Shown piece after piece: positions 39,473 to 49,500 of a DNA stretch of 64,000 bases. Below the pieces are notes generated by a model. It did no database searches. It was given only the letters and a program-made list of their open reading frames with translations, and was not told where the DNA came from. Position numbers and translations under genes: made by a program. Position 1 is the stretch's first letter. Each line of letters begins with the position of its first letter. The stretch covers positions 2,134,001 through 2,198,000 of the forward strand of contig CP085710.1 in the NCBI GenBank assembly GCA_023823795.1, written 5' to 3'. Origin of the DNA: Bacillus sp. F19 (lineage in GTDB: Bacteria; Bacillota; Bacilli; Bacillales; Bacillaceae).

Positions 39473-41311
39473 ATGGGGAAAATTATTCGCCTTGACGATT
39501 CACTATCAAATAAGATAGCTGCAGGAGAAGTTGTCGAACGTCCGGCTTCTGTTGTAAAAGAGTTAACGGAAAATAGTATAGACGCCGGCAGCACTGTCAT
39601 AGAAATTCATATAGAAGAAGCGGGTTTAAGCAAAATCCGCATCATTGACAATGGAGACGGCATTCTGCCTGAAGATTGTCTGAACGCTTTTCACAGGCAT
39701 GCGACAAGCAAAATCAAAGATGAAAACGATCTTTTCCGGATCCGGACTCTTGGCTTCAGGGGAGAGGCCCTGCCGAGTATCGCATCAGTTTCACATGTTG
39801 AATTAAAAACAAGCACAGGGTCTGGTGCAGGCACGAGAATGGTACTTTCAGGTGGAAAGGTAGATATCCATGAAGCTGCTTCAAGCAGAAAAGGCAGCGA
39901 CCTTACTGTTACGAATTTATTTTTCAACACACCAGCCCGTTTAAAATACGTCAAAACAGTTCATACCGAGCTTGGCAACATTACAGATGTTGTCAATCGC
40001 CTGGCATTGTCCAATCCATCTATTTCTTTCAAGCTGACTCATAACGGAAAGCAAATGCTGCATACGAGCGGGAACGGCGATGTGCGTCAAGTCATAGCGG
40101 GCATTTATGGACTTGGCATTGCAAAGAAAATGATCCCTATTAACTTACAGTCTCTTGATTTTGAAGTGAAAGGCTATATGTCTCTTCCTGAAATCACTAG
40201 AGCGTCCAGAAACTATATTTCAACAATTGTAAATGGCAGATTTATTAAAAACTATCCGCTTGTAAAAGCCATTCAGCAAGGCTATCATACCCTGCTTCCA
40301 ATCGGCCGGTTTCCAATTGTCTTCCTGGAAATTAATATGGATTCTATTTTAGTCGACGTAAACGTTCACCCAGCCAAAATGGAAGTCCGGCTAAGCAAAG
40401 AGGCTGAATTGAATGAACTGATTACTTCAGGCATTAAAGACGCATTTTCGCATCAAAAGCTGATTCCCGAAGCCATTTTGCCGAAGCGGAAAGAAAAAAG
40501 CTATGATGAACAGCAGACATTTACGTTCAGTCATGCTGAGAAAAAACCACTATCAGCAACATCTCTTCCGCAAGTAATGGAAAAGCCAGAGATTGAAGCG
40601 GCTGAAGCTCCAGAACCAGAAGAAAAAATCATCGAACAAAGTTCTCCAGTTATTGAGGAGGAACTTGAAATTTATGATGAACAGCCAGCTGATGATCATG
40701 AAGTACTGTTAGCGACAGAATCTGAACCGAGAGTGCCTGTTCTTTATCCAATAGGCCAAATGCACGGAACGTATATTCTCGCTCAAAATGAGACTGGATT
40801 ATACATTATCGATCAGCACGCTGCTCAGGAGAGAATCAATTATGAATACTTTAAAGAAAAAGTAGGACAAGTTGCTACGGAAGTTCAAGAGCTCCTAGTC
40901 CCGATTACCATCCACTATTCAGCAGATGAAGCCCTGATCATCAATGAGAAAATGCATGCATTGACTGAAGTCGGAATTTTCCTTGAGCCATTTGGCGGAA
41001 ATAGTTTTATCGTGCGGTCTCACCCTCAATGGTTTCCGCGCGGGGACGAACGGGAGTTAATTGAAGAAATTATCCAGGAAGTGCTCGATCATAAACAGGC
41101 AGATATTAAAAAGCTCCGTGAAGAAGCTGCGATTATGATGAGCTGCAAGGCTGCTATAAAAGCAAATCATCATCTGCGCAATGATGAAATGTTTGCTTTG
41201 CTTGAAACGCTGAGGAAAACAACAGATCCTTTTACATGTCCTCACGGAAGACCGATAATTATTCATTATTCGACGTATGAAATGGAAAAGATGTTTAAGC
41301 GCGTTATGTAG
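39473..41311 (+). CDS. mutL: DNA mismatch repair protein MutL
   Basis: GHKL ATPase N-terminus ([23 protein letters not shown]), acidic linker (about 350-420), C-terminal endonuclease domain with [12 protein letters not shown] starting at residue 447. That is the nicking site found in bacteria that lack MutH. 612 residues. ATG 39473 lies 5 nt after GAGGTG. It is the last backbone gene in the window; conserved gene order stops at its 3' end. Confidence 0.96.
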   Translation: MGKIIRLDDSLSNKIAAGEVVERPASVVKELTENSIDAGSTVIEIHIEEAGLSKIRIIDNGDGILPEDCLNAFHRHATSKIKDENDLFRIRTLGFRGEALPSIASVSHVELKTSTGSGAGTRMVLSGGKVDIHEAASSRKGSDLTVTNLFFNTPARLKYVKTVHTELGNITDVVNRLALSNPSISFKLTHNGKQMLHTSGNGDVRQVIAGIYGLGIAKKMIPINLQSLDFEVKGYMSLPEITRASRNYISTIVNGRFIKNYPLVKAIQQGYHTLLPIGRFPIVFLEINMDSILVDVNVHPAKMEVRLSKEAELNELITSGIKDAFSHQKLIPEAILPKRKEKSYDEQQTFTFSHAEKKPLSATSLPQVMEKPEIEAAEAPEPEEKIIEQSSPVIEEELEIYDEQPADDHEVLLATESEPRVPVLYPIGQMHGTYILAQNETGLYIIDQHAAQERINYEYFKEKVGQVATEVQELLVPITIHYSADEALIINEKMHALTEVGIFLEPFGGNSFIVRSHPQWFPRGDERELIEEIIQEVLDHKQADIKKLREEAAIMMSCKAAIKANHHLRNDEMFALLETLRKTTDPFTCPHGRPIIIHYSTYEMEKMFKRVM

Positions 41312-41397
41312 GGGGTTTTAACGAGGGAAGTAAGGATTTGCCCACTTTTTGCCTACCTAGTTTGTTAAATACTTTTCAAACTTTTTAACGTTTTCTT

Positions 41398-41683
41398 CTA
41401 TTTCTTTGTGATTTGAGCATAAACATCGGCTGTCATATTTACTGTGCTATGACCTAATCTGTCACTGACAAATTTTATATCTGCACCACTTTCCAAAAGC
41501 ATTATGGCATGTGTCTTAATCCATGAGGGATATGTGGTGCAGATTTGTTTTTTCTAAAATGTTATCGATAACTTTATTAATGCCAAATGGACCTAGCTCT
41601 TTTCCATTAGGTGAAGTAATTAAAAACTCAGAATTTAGAGTTTGATCCGTATCTAATCTTATTTTTCTTTTGCCATACATTTA
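41398..41683 (-). pseudogene. tyrosine recombinase (phage integrase) C-terminal remnant
   Basis: On the minus strand about 95 codons of an integrase catalytic domain are readable: a stretch with LITSPNGKELGPFGINKVID, then HGLR, a frameshift, then THAIMLLESGADIKFVSDRLGHS and TADVYAQITKK before a stop at 41398 (quoted in parts: LLESGADIKFVSDRLGHS). The catalytic Arg (HGLR), His (LGHS) and Tyr (VYAQ) are recognisable. The N-terminal half is missing. It ends 86 bp from mutL, pointing away from it at its start. Confidence 0.8.
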
Positions 41684-41800
41684 ATGTTACAAATGCGGAT
41701 TTAATAATCCACGTGCTTCTTTGTCTATCGTTAGTTAGAGAAAATTAATTTTTTTACTTAGAAACTATGCAAAATTTCAAATATGAAGAAACAAAAAAAA

Positions 41801-41830
41801 CAAAGGACTGATTTTAGTCCTTTTTTTTAT
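41801..41830 (+). terminator. intrinsic terminator in decayed zone
   Basis: AAAGGACT (41802-41809) pairs with AGTCC(TTT) (41816-41823) and ends in a run of T. The gene it served is no longer recognisable. The rest of 41690-42043 has no gene. Confidence 0.75.
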
Positions 41831-42043
41831 GGAGTTCTTCCGGATATTATTAAATGACTTTGGGACCGAAGGGGGAAGATTGAAAGAACACACGGGTCGC
41901 GCATGTGCCCCCTTGTTTGAGGAGGGCTTTTTATGTTTTACAAAACAAATCTTCGTTATTGATTTCGAATAATACGCCTCTATAAATTGTCAAAAAAATC
42001 AAGTAAAATATTACAATTTCGAGAAAATCTGAGCGTTTGTCCA

Positions 42044-42071
42044 AACAATCTTAACTTTTCCACATAATGTA
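42044..42071 (+). promoter_or_regulatory. candidate sigma-K promoter of small spore protein
   Basis: AACA (42044-42047), 15-bp spacer, CATAATGTA (42063-42071). The -10 fits CATAnnnTA exactly; the spacer is 1 bp short. Confidence 0.4.
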
Positions 42072-42103
42072 TTAATAGCTTATTTAGGGAGGAGGAATTT
42101 TAA

Positions 42104-42214
42104 ATGAGTGATTATCAAGGTGGTTCTTTTAGAGACAACAATTTTGCGTTAGTCGTTGTGTTGTTTGTATTATTGATTATTGTAGGCGCTTCTTTCATGA
42201 GAGGCTTCTACTAA
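42104..42214 (+). CDS. YjcZ-family small sporulation membrane protein
   Basis: 36 residues: short polar N-terminus with Gly/Ser/Asn, one hydrophobic helix (about residues 14-30, FALVVVLFVLLIIVGASF) and C-terminal RGFY. This is the YjcZ/YhdX pattern of tiny spore-associated proteins in bacilli. Strong ribosome site AGGGAGGAGG. Followed by its own terminator. It appears intact amid decayed DNA. Confidence 0.85.
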   Translation: MSDYQGGSFRDNNFALVVVLFVLLIIVGASFMRGFY

Positions 42215-42329
42215 AAACTATTTAGCCGACATAATACAGTTTTTGTTTAAAGACAAATACACTTCTTTCTATCCATCAGTGTTGTGGCGTTTGTACTGGG
42301 GATATACCACCAGATATCTCATTTTTTTA

Positions 42330-42360
42330 GGCTGCTGATAAAGTATCGGCAGCTTTTTTC
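42330..42360 (+). terminator. intrinsic terminator after yjcZ-like gene
   Basis: GCTGCTGATA (42332-42341) pairs with TATCGGCAGC (42344-42353) with one wobble, followed by six T residues. Confidence 0.88.
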
Positions 42361-42428
42361 TAAATCTTATGCCTTATAGGACTTTCATCTATTTATGTCC
42401 TTTATAATCACTTTTAAGGTGACAATTA

Positions 42429-42554
42429 CTAATATCCGCCATATCCATACTCTTGATAATAAGGATAGTAATATGGGAAAGGTATGAAAAATGGCAGTGA
42501 AAATAAAAATATGGGTACCGTCGCCATGGTATCGACGACTTCTTCGACGTCCAT
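42429..42554 (-). CDS. possible 41-aa Tyr-rich small ORF
   Basis: Minus-strand frame from ATG 42554 to TAG 42429: an acidic start (MDVEEVVDTM), a hydrophobic Phe/Pro segment and a Tyr/Gly-rich end (YYYPYYQEYGYGGY). That composition recalls small spore-coat peptides. The ribosome site is poor (GAAGG immediately before ATG), so it may be a remnant or a chance frame. Confidence 0.3.
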   Translation of the reverse strand: MDVEEVVDTMATVPIFLFSLPFFIPFPYYYPYYQEYGYGGY

Positions 42555-42679
42555 CCTTCATTTACATCGTTAAGATATTCATCGGGTTTGGAATTGATTA
42601 AGGATTTTTGAATATATCACTGTAACATAATGACTTTTTGCAGCATAAAAGCCCTTCTAACAAAGAATATCGTAATGTT

Positions 42680-42974
42680 AGAAAATCTCAGACATTCTCC
42701 ATGTTACAGAATGGTACTACTATAAGGCTATTCAAACATTAGAAGAAGTCATGGAAGACAAGGAGCCTCTTAAAGCAGTAGAGTATCGGCATCTAAAACT
42801 GTTTTGGAAATGGCATTTAAAGCTTATGAACTTGAAGAATTAGCTTCATAAATGGATGAATTTGACCTTGTAATTCGAAATTATATGACCTACTATAACA
42901 ATTTCAGATATCAATGGAATTTAAAGAAGATGACCCCTGTTGAATACAGAAATCATCATCTCCATGTGGCATAA
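42680..42974 (+). pseudogene. IS3-family transposase (OrfB) C-terminal remnant
   Basis: Several short pieces in different frames of an IS3-type DDE transposase C-terminus. The clearest is the end: YMTYYNNFRYQWNLKKMTPVEYRN up to a stop at 42972-42974 (quoted: YYNNFRYQWNLKKMTP). Internal stops and frameshifts show it is dead. No terminal inverted repeats could be paired. Confidence 0.75.
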
Positions 42975-43133
42975 CCTTTTTTGAAATGTCCTTTACAACG
43001 GGTACACTTTAAATTTTGGTACCCCCCTTTTAATACAAAGGCTGGTTAATTTTGCTTTTTTACTTGTTGTCTGTTTGATAGGGGACTTCACAAATGAGAC
43101 GTTGTTTTTTGTTGTTATTATAAGATCTTTAAG

Positions 43134-44174
43134 TTAAATAGTATAAAACGTTAGTAAAGTTAAAAGAAAAGATGTAATGATAATGGCAATAAGCGGACGC
43201 ATTGCTTTAGTTCGTAATTCTTTTAAGCTAATATTTAATCCTAAGCCGGTCATAGACATCGTTAAAATAAATGATGTGAAACCTTCGATATCAGACATAA
43301 TTGTTTTTGAAACTAAAACATCATGACTCATGATATAGGTCCCCACAAAACTCATAACAATAAAACCGATTAAAAACCATGGAAACTCGAATTTTGCTTC
43401 TCCCTCTATTTTTCCTTTCTTTTTCATCCAAAGCATAAGGATAAAGCAAAGCGGAATTAATAGAAATACTCGTGCAAGTTTGGCGAGTAATGCGTGAGCA
43501 AGAACATCCTGGCCTGCAGGAGCCGCCGCTAAAGCAACATGACCTATTTCATGAAGGCTAATTCCAACCCAAGTTCCGTAGTCAATAGAACTAATAGGCA
43601 ATAAAGGAAATATTAACGTATAGATAATTGAAAAAACCGTGCCTACTAATGCTATGATGCCGACCCCCATAGCTGTATCTTCATCCTTTGCTTTAATAAT
43701 TGGCGATACGGCTGCGATGGCAGCAGCACCACAAACTCCGGTGCCAACACTTAGTAATAAAGAAAGATTAAAATCTGCTTTAAGCAATTTTGCAATGAAC
43801 ATAAGAACAACAATCGAAAAAATAATTGTTACGGCTCCTCTTAGCAAAAGTGGAAAGCCCTGATGGAATATTACGATCATGTTAAGCTTTAATCCATAAA
43901 GTATGATGGCAAATCTTAAAAGATTTTTTGATGAAAATTGAATACCGGTTCGTATTCTTTCTGGATATCCAAAAACCTGTCTATAAATCACAGCAAGTAA
44001 AATGGCACAAGCAAGTGGTCCTATTTGCTTTAGTCCTGGCAATGCTGCCAATAAAAAACCAAACGTGGCTATGATCAATGTGAATCCTATTCCAAATATT
44101 AAAGAAACATTTAGGTTTTTTTTAGCTTTTTTTTGACTATTCGGACTGGACAATATTAACGCTTTTTGTTCCAA
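43134..44174 (-). CDS. YeiH-family (UPF0324) putative transporter
   Basis: 346 residues with about ten hydrophobic segments, of the YeiH/'putative sulfate exporter' family. The N-terminus is short and polar; conserved glycine-rich GLKLNM and GTGVCGAAAIAAVSPI segments are seen. The start is TTG 44174, 8 nt after AAGGGAT; an overlapping ATG just upstream is out of frame. It faces a divergent LysR gene 119 bp away, the usual yeiH-yeiE/cysL-like arrangement, so that regulator probably controls it. Family substrate is unproven. Confidence 0.85.
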   Translation of the reverse strand: MEQKALILSSPNSQKKAKKNLNVSLIFGIGFTLIIATFGFLLAALPGLKQIGPLACAILLAVIYRQVFGYPERIRTGIQFSSKNLLRFAIILYGLKLNMIVIFHQGFPLLLRGAVTIIFSIVVLMFIAKLLKADFNLSLLLSVGTGVCGAAAIAAVSPIIKAKDEDTAMGVGIIALVGTVFSIIYTLIFPLLPISSIDYGTWVGISLHEIGHVALAAAPAGQDVLAHALLAKLARVFLLIPLCFILMLWMKKKGKIEGEAKFEFPWFLIGFIVMSFVGTYIMSHDVLVSKTIMSDIEGFTSFILTMSMTGLGLNISLKELRTKAMRPLIAIIITSFLLTLLTFYTI

Positions 44175-44293
44175 TTTTTTTCATCCCTTCAATTGCATTA
44201 TTTATAATTTATCGTAACGAATGATTTACAATAAGGAAAATAAATGATTATTATAGTTATAATAAGTAAATACGATATAAAGAAGGTGAACAT

Positions 44294-45184
44294 ATGGATC
44301 AACTATTATCTGTATTTATATCTGTAGCTGATAGAAGAAACTTTTCCAGAGCGGCGGAAGATCTTCATATGACTCAGCCAGCAGTTAGCCAGCAAATACA
44401 ACAATTAGAAAAATATATAGGTGCAAAACTGCTTCTACGGACAAACAAAAGTGTGAAGCTCACTAAAGCAGGTGAGATTGTCTATTTACATGCTAAAGAA
44501 ATAACAGGTTTATATAAACGAATGTCTATGTTAGTGAACGAATTAAATAACGAGCCAACCGGACTATTAAAAATTGGTGCCAGCTATACTTTTGGTGAAT
44601 ATGTATTACCGCATATACTTGCAAAAATGAAGAATCTTTTTCCTAAAATCATTCCTTCAGTTCAGATTGGAAACACAAGAGATATTGCCAATGCAATCAT
44701 AAGTCATGAGATTGATGTAGGGATTGTTGAAGGGGAAATAGCTCATTGCAATATATACATTAAAACAGTTTCCACAGACCCAATGTATATCGTGGCAGGT
44801 GGTAAATATCCAATTTATTATAACAAGGAAGTTACACGAAAACAGGTGGAACAAGAGAATTGGATTGTCCGTGAAGAAGGCTCTGGAACAAGAGATGCAA
44901 CAGAAAAATTATTTCAATCTTTGCAAATACGTCCTACTAGGTTAATGGAGTTCGGCAGCACGCAACTAATTAAAGAAGCAGTTGAAGCGGGGCTTGGTAT
45001 TAGTTACTTATCTGAACTTACTGTTAAAAAAGAAAGGCTGCTTGGCACAATTCAAGTATTAAATGTAAAAGGGACTCCGATAAAGAGAAACTTTTCAGTT
45101 ATAACAGAATCTCGTGAGTTACATACGAAATCTATTAACTTATTTATTGAGTTAATCGAAAATTATCTGAAGAATCGATATTAA
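44294..45184 (+). CDS. LysR-family regulator next to yeiH-like gene
   Basis: 296 residues; N-terminal winged helix (about 1-60: FSRAAEDLHMTQPAVSQQIQQLE in short form AAEDLHMTQPAVSQQI) and a C-terminal periplasmic-binding-like effector domain (about 90-290). It resembles CysL/YeiE-type LysR proteins. ATG after AGAAGGTG. The divergent gap (44175-44293) is AT-rich and contains TTAT-AGTT-ATAA dyads that could be its site. I do not see the island's 59-bp element there. Confidence 0.88.
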   Translation: MDQLLSVFISVADRRNFSRAAEDLHMTQPAVSQQIQQLEKYIGAKLLLRTNKSVKLTKAGEIVYLHAKEITGLYKRMSMLVNELNNEPTGLLKIGASYTFGEYVLPHILAKMKNLFPKIIPSVQIGNTRDIANAIISHEIDVGIVEGEIAHCNIYIKTVSTDPMYIVAGGKYPIYYNKEVTRKQVEQENWIVREEGSGTRDATEKLFQSLQIRPTRLMEFGSTQLIKEAVEAGLGISYLSELTVKKERLLGTIQVLNVKGTPIKRNFSVITESRELHTKSINLFIELIENYLKNRY

Positions 45185-45202
45185 ATAATTAATCAATAAA
45201 GT

Positions 45203-45243
45203 AAAAAGACAAAGCTTTCTTTAACTGGGCTTTGTCTTTTTTA
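45203..45243 (+). terminator. intrinsic terminator after lysR
   Basis: AAAAGACAAAGC (45205-45216) pairs with GCTTTGTCTTTT (45229-45240), ending in a T-run. Confidence 0.87.
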
Positions 45244-45309
45244 TTTAGAAGTGGTTCTCGGGGATTAAGGAAGTAGACACTCTTTTATGCTGAACTGCTT
45301 TTTATTAAA

Positions 45310-45368
45310 AATACTTATATATAAATTAAAATATTTAATTTTATATAAGTATTTTTTATGATTATACT
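45310..45368 (+). promoter_or_regulatory. LysR-type regulon element, copy 1 (acyl-CoA ligase)
   Basis: AATACTTA box at 45310-45317, 17-bp palindrome TAAAATATTTAATTTTA at 45327-45343, TATACT at 45363-45368. Here the palindrome lies inside a wider dyad (AATACTTATAT ... ATATAAGTATT). It lies 80 bp before the ligase start. Confidence 0.72.
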
Positions 45369-45448
45369 TAATTTATAAATATTTTAAAAATTCACAATAT
45401 TAAGCATCCAAAATGCTTCTAGGTGAGTAGAAGGGTGGTGAACATGAT

Positions 45449-46963
45449 TTGAGTAATAATTTAGACGAAAATCTGAAAAGAAGTGCAAGTAATTTCCCAG
45501 AAAGTATCGCTTATATCTATAGAGATAAAAGTGTTACTTACAAAGAACTAAATATGCAGGTAGATAGCTTGGCTGCTGGTTTGTCTGCACAAAGCATTGG
45601 GAAAGGTGATGGAGTGGCTTTAATATTAGGAAACAGCCCTGAATTTCTCATTGCGTACTACGGCATTTTACGACTAGGTGCATTTGTAGTTCCGATCAAT
45701 CCTTTGTTTACCAAAGATGAAATCAACTACATATTAGGCAATAGTCAAGCCAAAGCTGTCATTGCTCACGTTTCTGCAGAACCGAAGTTATCAGAAGTGA
45801 AGAAACAATTGGAAAATCTAAAGCTGGTCGTTTATACCGAAGCAGAGAATCAAGAATGGACATGGGAGCATCTCTTGGGAACAAGCATAAATGTTTGTGA
45901 AAACCCTTACATCGATAAGGAAGACCTAGCAGTCATTCTATACACATCAGGAACAACAGGTAAACCAAAGGGTGCGATGTTATCACATCGGAACTTAGTT
46001 TCAAATTCAGATTCCATTTCAAAATTACTTGAACTCCATGATAATGATCGTGTAGTTGCTGTCCTGCCAATGTTTCATGTTTTCTGTATGACAGTTTGTA
46101 TGAATGCACCAATTGCATGCGGGGCAACTGTCCTAATCCAGCGTAAATTCAGTCCTTCTGACGTGGTCAGTACCATTCGAGAAAAAAAGGCAACCGTGTT
46201 TGCTGGCGTTCCTACGATGTACAGTTTTATCTATCAATTGCCTGAAGCGACTGCGGAAGATTTCCAATCTATTCGCATGTGTATCTCTGGAGGTGCCTCG
46301 ATTCCTGTCGAGATGCTGCATAAATTTGAAAACAAGTATAACGTTAGTATCTTAGAAGGCTATGGACTTTCTGAAACTGCTCCTCTCGTCGCTATTAATC
46401 CTTTAAAAGGAACTCGCAAGCCAGGCTCTATCGGTCTGAACATCCCTGCTGTCAAAAGCAAAGTGGTAGATGAGAACAGAAAAGAATTGCCGAGAGGAGA
46501 AGTGGGAGAATTAGTAGTTCAAGGGCCAAATGTAATGAAGGGATACCTCGGTATGCCTGAAGCTACAACAGCTGCATTAATCGATGGATGGATTTACACT
46601 GGTGATCTGGCAACAATGGATGAAGAAGGGTACATCTACATTGTTGACCGAAAGAAAGACATGATTATTGTTGGCGGATACAATGTTTATCCACGTGAAG
46701 TGGAAGAAGTCCTGTATCAACATCCAGCCGTGGTAGAGGCCGCAGTGATCGGAATTCCTGATGGAGAATACGGAGAAAGCGTAAAAGCTTTTGTAGTCGT
46801 CAGGGATGAGCAAATCACTATGAATGATATTATCCGATTCTGTCAGGAAAAGCTGGTGAAGTACAAGCTTCCTAAACAAGTAGAATTTTTTAAAGAGCTG
46901 CCAAAGAACTCAACAGGGAAGATTTTGCGCAGAGAGTTAAGAGAATTGACTGAAGTAAAGTAA
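45449..46963 (+). CDS. acyl-CoA ligase (class I adenylate-forming enzyme)
   Basis: 504 residues; activates a carboxylic acid as acyl-AMP and then CoA thioester. Motifs in order: P-loop YTSGTTGKPKGAM (165-177), EGYGLSET, YTGDLATMDEEGYIYIVDR (19 residues) with the hinge, GGYNVYPREVE, and catalytic Lys in NSTGKILRREL near the C-terminus. It resembles long/medium-chain FadD-type ligases, but an aromatic or terpenoid acid is possible. TTG 45449 lies 8 nt after GGTGGTG; the ATG 6 nt upstream is followed by a stop. First gene of the island unit, driven by regulon element copy 1. Confidence 0.88.
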   Translation: MSNNLDENLKRSASNFPESIAYIYRDKSVTYKELNMQVDSLAAGLSAQSIGKGDGVALILGNSPEFLIAYYGILRLGAFVVPINPLFTKDEINYILGNSQAKAVIAHVSAEPKLSEVKKQLENLKLVVYTEAENQEWTWEHLLGTSINVCENPYIDKEDLAVILYTSGTTGKPKGAMLSHRNLVSNSDSISKLLELHDNDRVVAVLPMFHVFCMTVCMNAPIACGATVLIQRKFSPSDVVSTIREKKATVFAGVPTMYSFIYQLPEATAEDFQSIRMCISGGASIPVEMLHKFENKYNVSILEGYGLSETAPLVAINPLKGTRKPGSIGLNIPAVKSKVVDENRKELPRGEVGELVVQGPNVMKGYLGMPEATTAALIDGWIYTGDLATMDEEGYIYIVDRKKDMIIVGGYNVYPREVEEVLYQHPAVVEAAVIGIPDGEYGESVKAFVVVRDEQITMNDIIRFCQEKLVKYKLPKQVEFFKELPKNSTGKILRRELRELTEVK

Positions 46964-46996
46964 GAAAATAACCAAATTATTAAAGGGGGATTACTT

Positions 46997-48052
46997 ATGT
47001 CAACCATTTTAAAGGAAAAAGTTAAAGGGCCAGTAGCTTGGAAAGGCACTGACCTGGCTAATGATGAATCATGGGTTTATTATTTGTCCGAGAAAACGAT
47101 TGCGTCTCTTGAGAACGCTTTATTACATGTCAAACAAAAGGGTTTAAAAGCACCGGATTTTAACAAGGAGGACTTCCCGATTTCTGATCTCTCTGACGAA
47201 ATAGCTTACTTTGTTGAAGAATTGGAGAATGGAAGAGGGTTCCTATTAATTCGCGGATTACCAATGGAAAGATATAGCGACGAGGAAGTGAGCATCATTT
47301 ACTGGGGTCTCGGACTTCACATGGGCATTCCGGTATCGCAAAACGCAAATGGTGACCTTTTAGGGCACGTAAAGGATCAAGGTCTTAGCTTAGAAAATTC
47401 AAATGTACGTGGTTACCAAACAAAACTGCATCTTCCTTTTCACGCTGATGGATCTGATGTAGTCGGATTGTTAAGCCTTCGAAAAGGGAAATCCGGCGGG
47501 CACAGCAGTATCATAAGTTCGATGACTGTTTATAATGAAATTCTGGAGAAATACCCAGAATATATAGGAATTCTCTGCCGCCCATTCAACTTTGATCGTC
47601 GTGGAGAAGAAGCTCCTGGAGAATCTCCAGTATTTACATCACCAATCTTTAATTTTTATGATGGCAAATTGAGCTGCAGATATGTCCGTTTATTTATCGA
47701 ATCAGCACAAGCAAAAACAGGTACCCAGCTGTCGACAGTTGAAATTGAAGCATTAGACGTACTGGATTCCCTCCTTCATGATGAAAAGTTACATTATAAT
47801 ATGATGCTGGAGCCAGGTGATATTCAATTTGTCAATAATTATACGATTCTTCACTCACGTACTCAATATGAAGACTATGAAGAACAGGAACGAAAACGTC
47901 ATTTATTAAGATTGTGGCTCACAATGCCAAATAGCCGGGAAATTTCACCAGAATTCGCGATGTTTATTGATGAGAATACGGGTAAACCGGGTCGCGGCGG
48001 TGTACCCGTGCGTAGTAAAACATCTGGCGGTGTTGTAGAAACCTTGAAATAG
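46997..48052 (+). CDS. TauD/TfdA-type 2-oxoglutarate dioxygenase, copy 1
   Basis: 351 residues. Fe(II) ligands His149 and Asp151 (FHADGSD) and distal His286 (LHSRTQ), with 2-oxoglutarate-binding Arg305 in HLLRLW. Such enzymes hydroxylate or oxidatively cleave small molecules. ATG after AAAGGGGG, 33 bp downstream of the ligase. The MFS gene follows. A full paralogue lies at 49501 and a deleted one at 52817. The substrate is unknown. Confidence 0.87.
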   Translation: MSTILKEKVKGPVAWKGTDLANDESWVYYLSEKTIASLENALLHVKQKGLKAPDFNKEDFPISDLSDEIAYFVEELENGRGFLLIRGLPMERYSDEEVSIIYWGLGLHMGIPVSQNANGDLLGHVKDQGLSLENSNVRGYQTKLHLPFHADGSDVVGLLSLRKGKSGGHSSIISSMTVYNEILEKYPEYIGILCRPFNFDRRGEEAPGESPVFTSPIFNFYDGKLSCRYVRLFIESAQAKTGTQLSTVEIEALDVLDSLLHDEKLHYNMMLEPGDIQFVNNYTILHSRTQYEDYEEQERKRHLLRLWLTMPNSREISPEFAMFIDENTGKPGRGGVPVRSKTSGGVVETLK

Positions 48053-48079
48053 TTTTGTTTGAACCGTTTCATAAGTACT

Positions 48080-48120
48080 AAGGGAACACCTTTTCAGATT
48101 TCAAGAGAGGGTGTTCCTTA
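48080..48120 (+). other. hairpin between dioxygenase and MFS genes
   Basis: GGAACACC (48083-48090) pairs with GGTGTTCC (48110-48117), with flanking A/T pairs; it has only a short T-tail. It may attenuate transcription or protect mRNA between the two genes. Confidence 0.55.
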
Positions 48121-48145
48121 TATAGTAAATAGTGGGGAGATTTAT

Positions 48146-49438
48146 ATGTCAAGGACACCAAAATATTCTTGGATTATCTTATTATTTCTAATTCTGACCG
48201 GTATGATCAACCAAGTAGATAAAATTATCATTGGGTTGGCTTCCGTTCCTTTAATGAAAGAGTTAAGTTTAAGTCCTTCCCAATGGGGAGTTGTAGGAAG
48301 TTCGTTCTTTTGGTTCTTTACCTTCTCCTCTATCTTTCTTGGCGGCATGGCCGATTCCAAAAACACGAAAAAAATGTTAACGTGGATGTCGCTTGTATGG
48401 TTGATGGTACAATTTGCCACGCCATTCGTTTCCAGTTTGTCTCTGCTAGTGTTAACAAGAATGATTTTGGGAGCAGGTGAAGGTCCAGCCCCAGCTTTAT
48501 CTACGGCAATCATAGGAAAGTGGTTTCCGAAACATAGACACGGAATAGGCTTTGGTGCTGTTCTGTTAGGAACCACAGGGGGATCAGCGATTGCGTCGCC
48601 ATTACTAATCTCTTTAATCGATCATTATGGATGGAGATCTGCATTTATAGCCATGGGCATTCTTGGACTGATTGTGCTGGTTTTATGGATGATTTTAGGT
48701 AAAGAAAATCCACAAGAAATCGGGTTGCCTTCCATCCATCGAGAGGTGCATCCGTCTTCAACGCTCTCTAAGGTTTCTTGGCGTCAGTTTCTTCCGCACC
48801 TTTTATCTAAAAATTTTATTTTGACCGTTTTATGCGGAGGGTGTGCCTATTGGTTATTGTCCGTTCAAGCCGTATGGTTTCCAGCCTACTTCACCAAAAT
48901 TCAACAGTTTAATGGTCAAACATTAAAACTGGCTGTTTCTTTACCTTTTCTTTTCGCAGCCATATGTCAAGTTGGATTTGCCTTGCTATCAGATCGGATT
49001 TATCGTAAATCAGGAGATATTCGTAAAGCGCGAATCAATCTTGCCGGTTTCATGATGATGCTATCAGCTCTATGCATCTATCTGGCAAATGCAGCGAGTT
49101 CAACGGCGATTTCCATATTGTTCTTCACTCTTGCTCCCGGTTTTGCGTATGTCATTCTATCACTCGCACCGGCTATATTGATGGAGTTTTATTCTCCCCA
49201 AAATATTGGAAAGGCACAAGGGACGTTCATTGCTCTTGCAAGTATTGCAAGTATTATTGCTCCACTCGCATTTGGGAATCTTATTCAAAATGCAGCGACT
49301 GAAGCTATTGGTTATGGATTTGCTTTTCAAGCCTCTTCTTTTGGGATGCTCATAATCGGATTATTGTTTTGGATTGGTGTTCGCCCCGTAAAGCAAAGTA
49401 ATTCAATGATAGAAGCAGAAGAGCCAATGAGTGTTTAA
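48146..49438 (+). CDS. MFS transporter, copy 1
   Basis: 430 residues with about 12 membrane segments, resembling the anion:cation symporter (ACS/phthalate-hexuronate) branch: GGMADSKNTKK loop between segments 2 and 3 and RMILGAGEGPAPALST in segment 4. The start is ATG 48146 after GTGGGGAG; the 29 upstream in-frame codons cross the hairpin and have no ribosome site. Presumed importer of the acid handled by the neighbouring enzymes. A close paralogue lies at 53329. Confidence 0.88.
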   Translation: MSRTPKYSWIILLFLILTGMINQVDKIIIGLASVPLMKELSLSPSQWGVVGSSFFWFFTFSSIFLGGMADSKNTKKMLTWMSLVWLMVQFATPFVSSLSLLVLTRMILGAGEGPAPALSTAIIGKWFPKHRHGIGFGAVLLGTTGGSAIASPLLISLIDHYGWRSAFIAMGILGLIVLVLWMILGKENPQEIGLPSIHREVHPSSTLSKVSWRQFLPHLLSKNFILTVLCGGCAYWLLSVQAVWFPAYFTKIQQFNGQTLKLAVSLPFLFAAICQVGFALLSDRIYRKSGDIRKARINLAGFMMMLSALCIYLANAASSTAISILFFTLAPGFAYVILSLAPAILMEFYSPQNIGKAQGTFIALASIASIIAPLAFGNLIQNAATEAIGYGFAFQASSFGMLIIGLLFWIGVRPVKQSNSMIEAEEPMSV

Positions 49439-49500
49439 AGAGTATACAATTATAGTCCATCAGAATACCAGTGTACGAAAATAATAAGGGAGGGTTAATT

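Noticed and set aside
41868-41920. GGGGG/CCCCC pairing suggesting a large hairpin or structured RNA
   Set aside because: Only about 6-7 bp pair across a long loop and no supporting inner stems or promoter were found.
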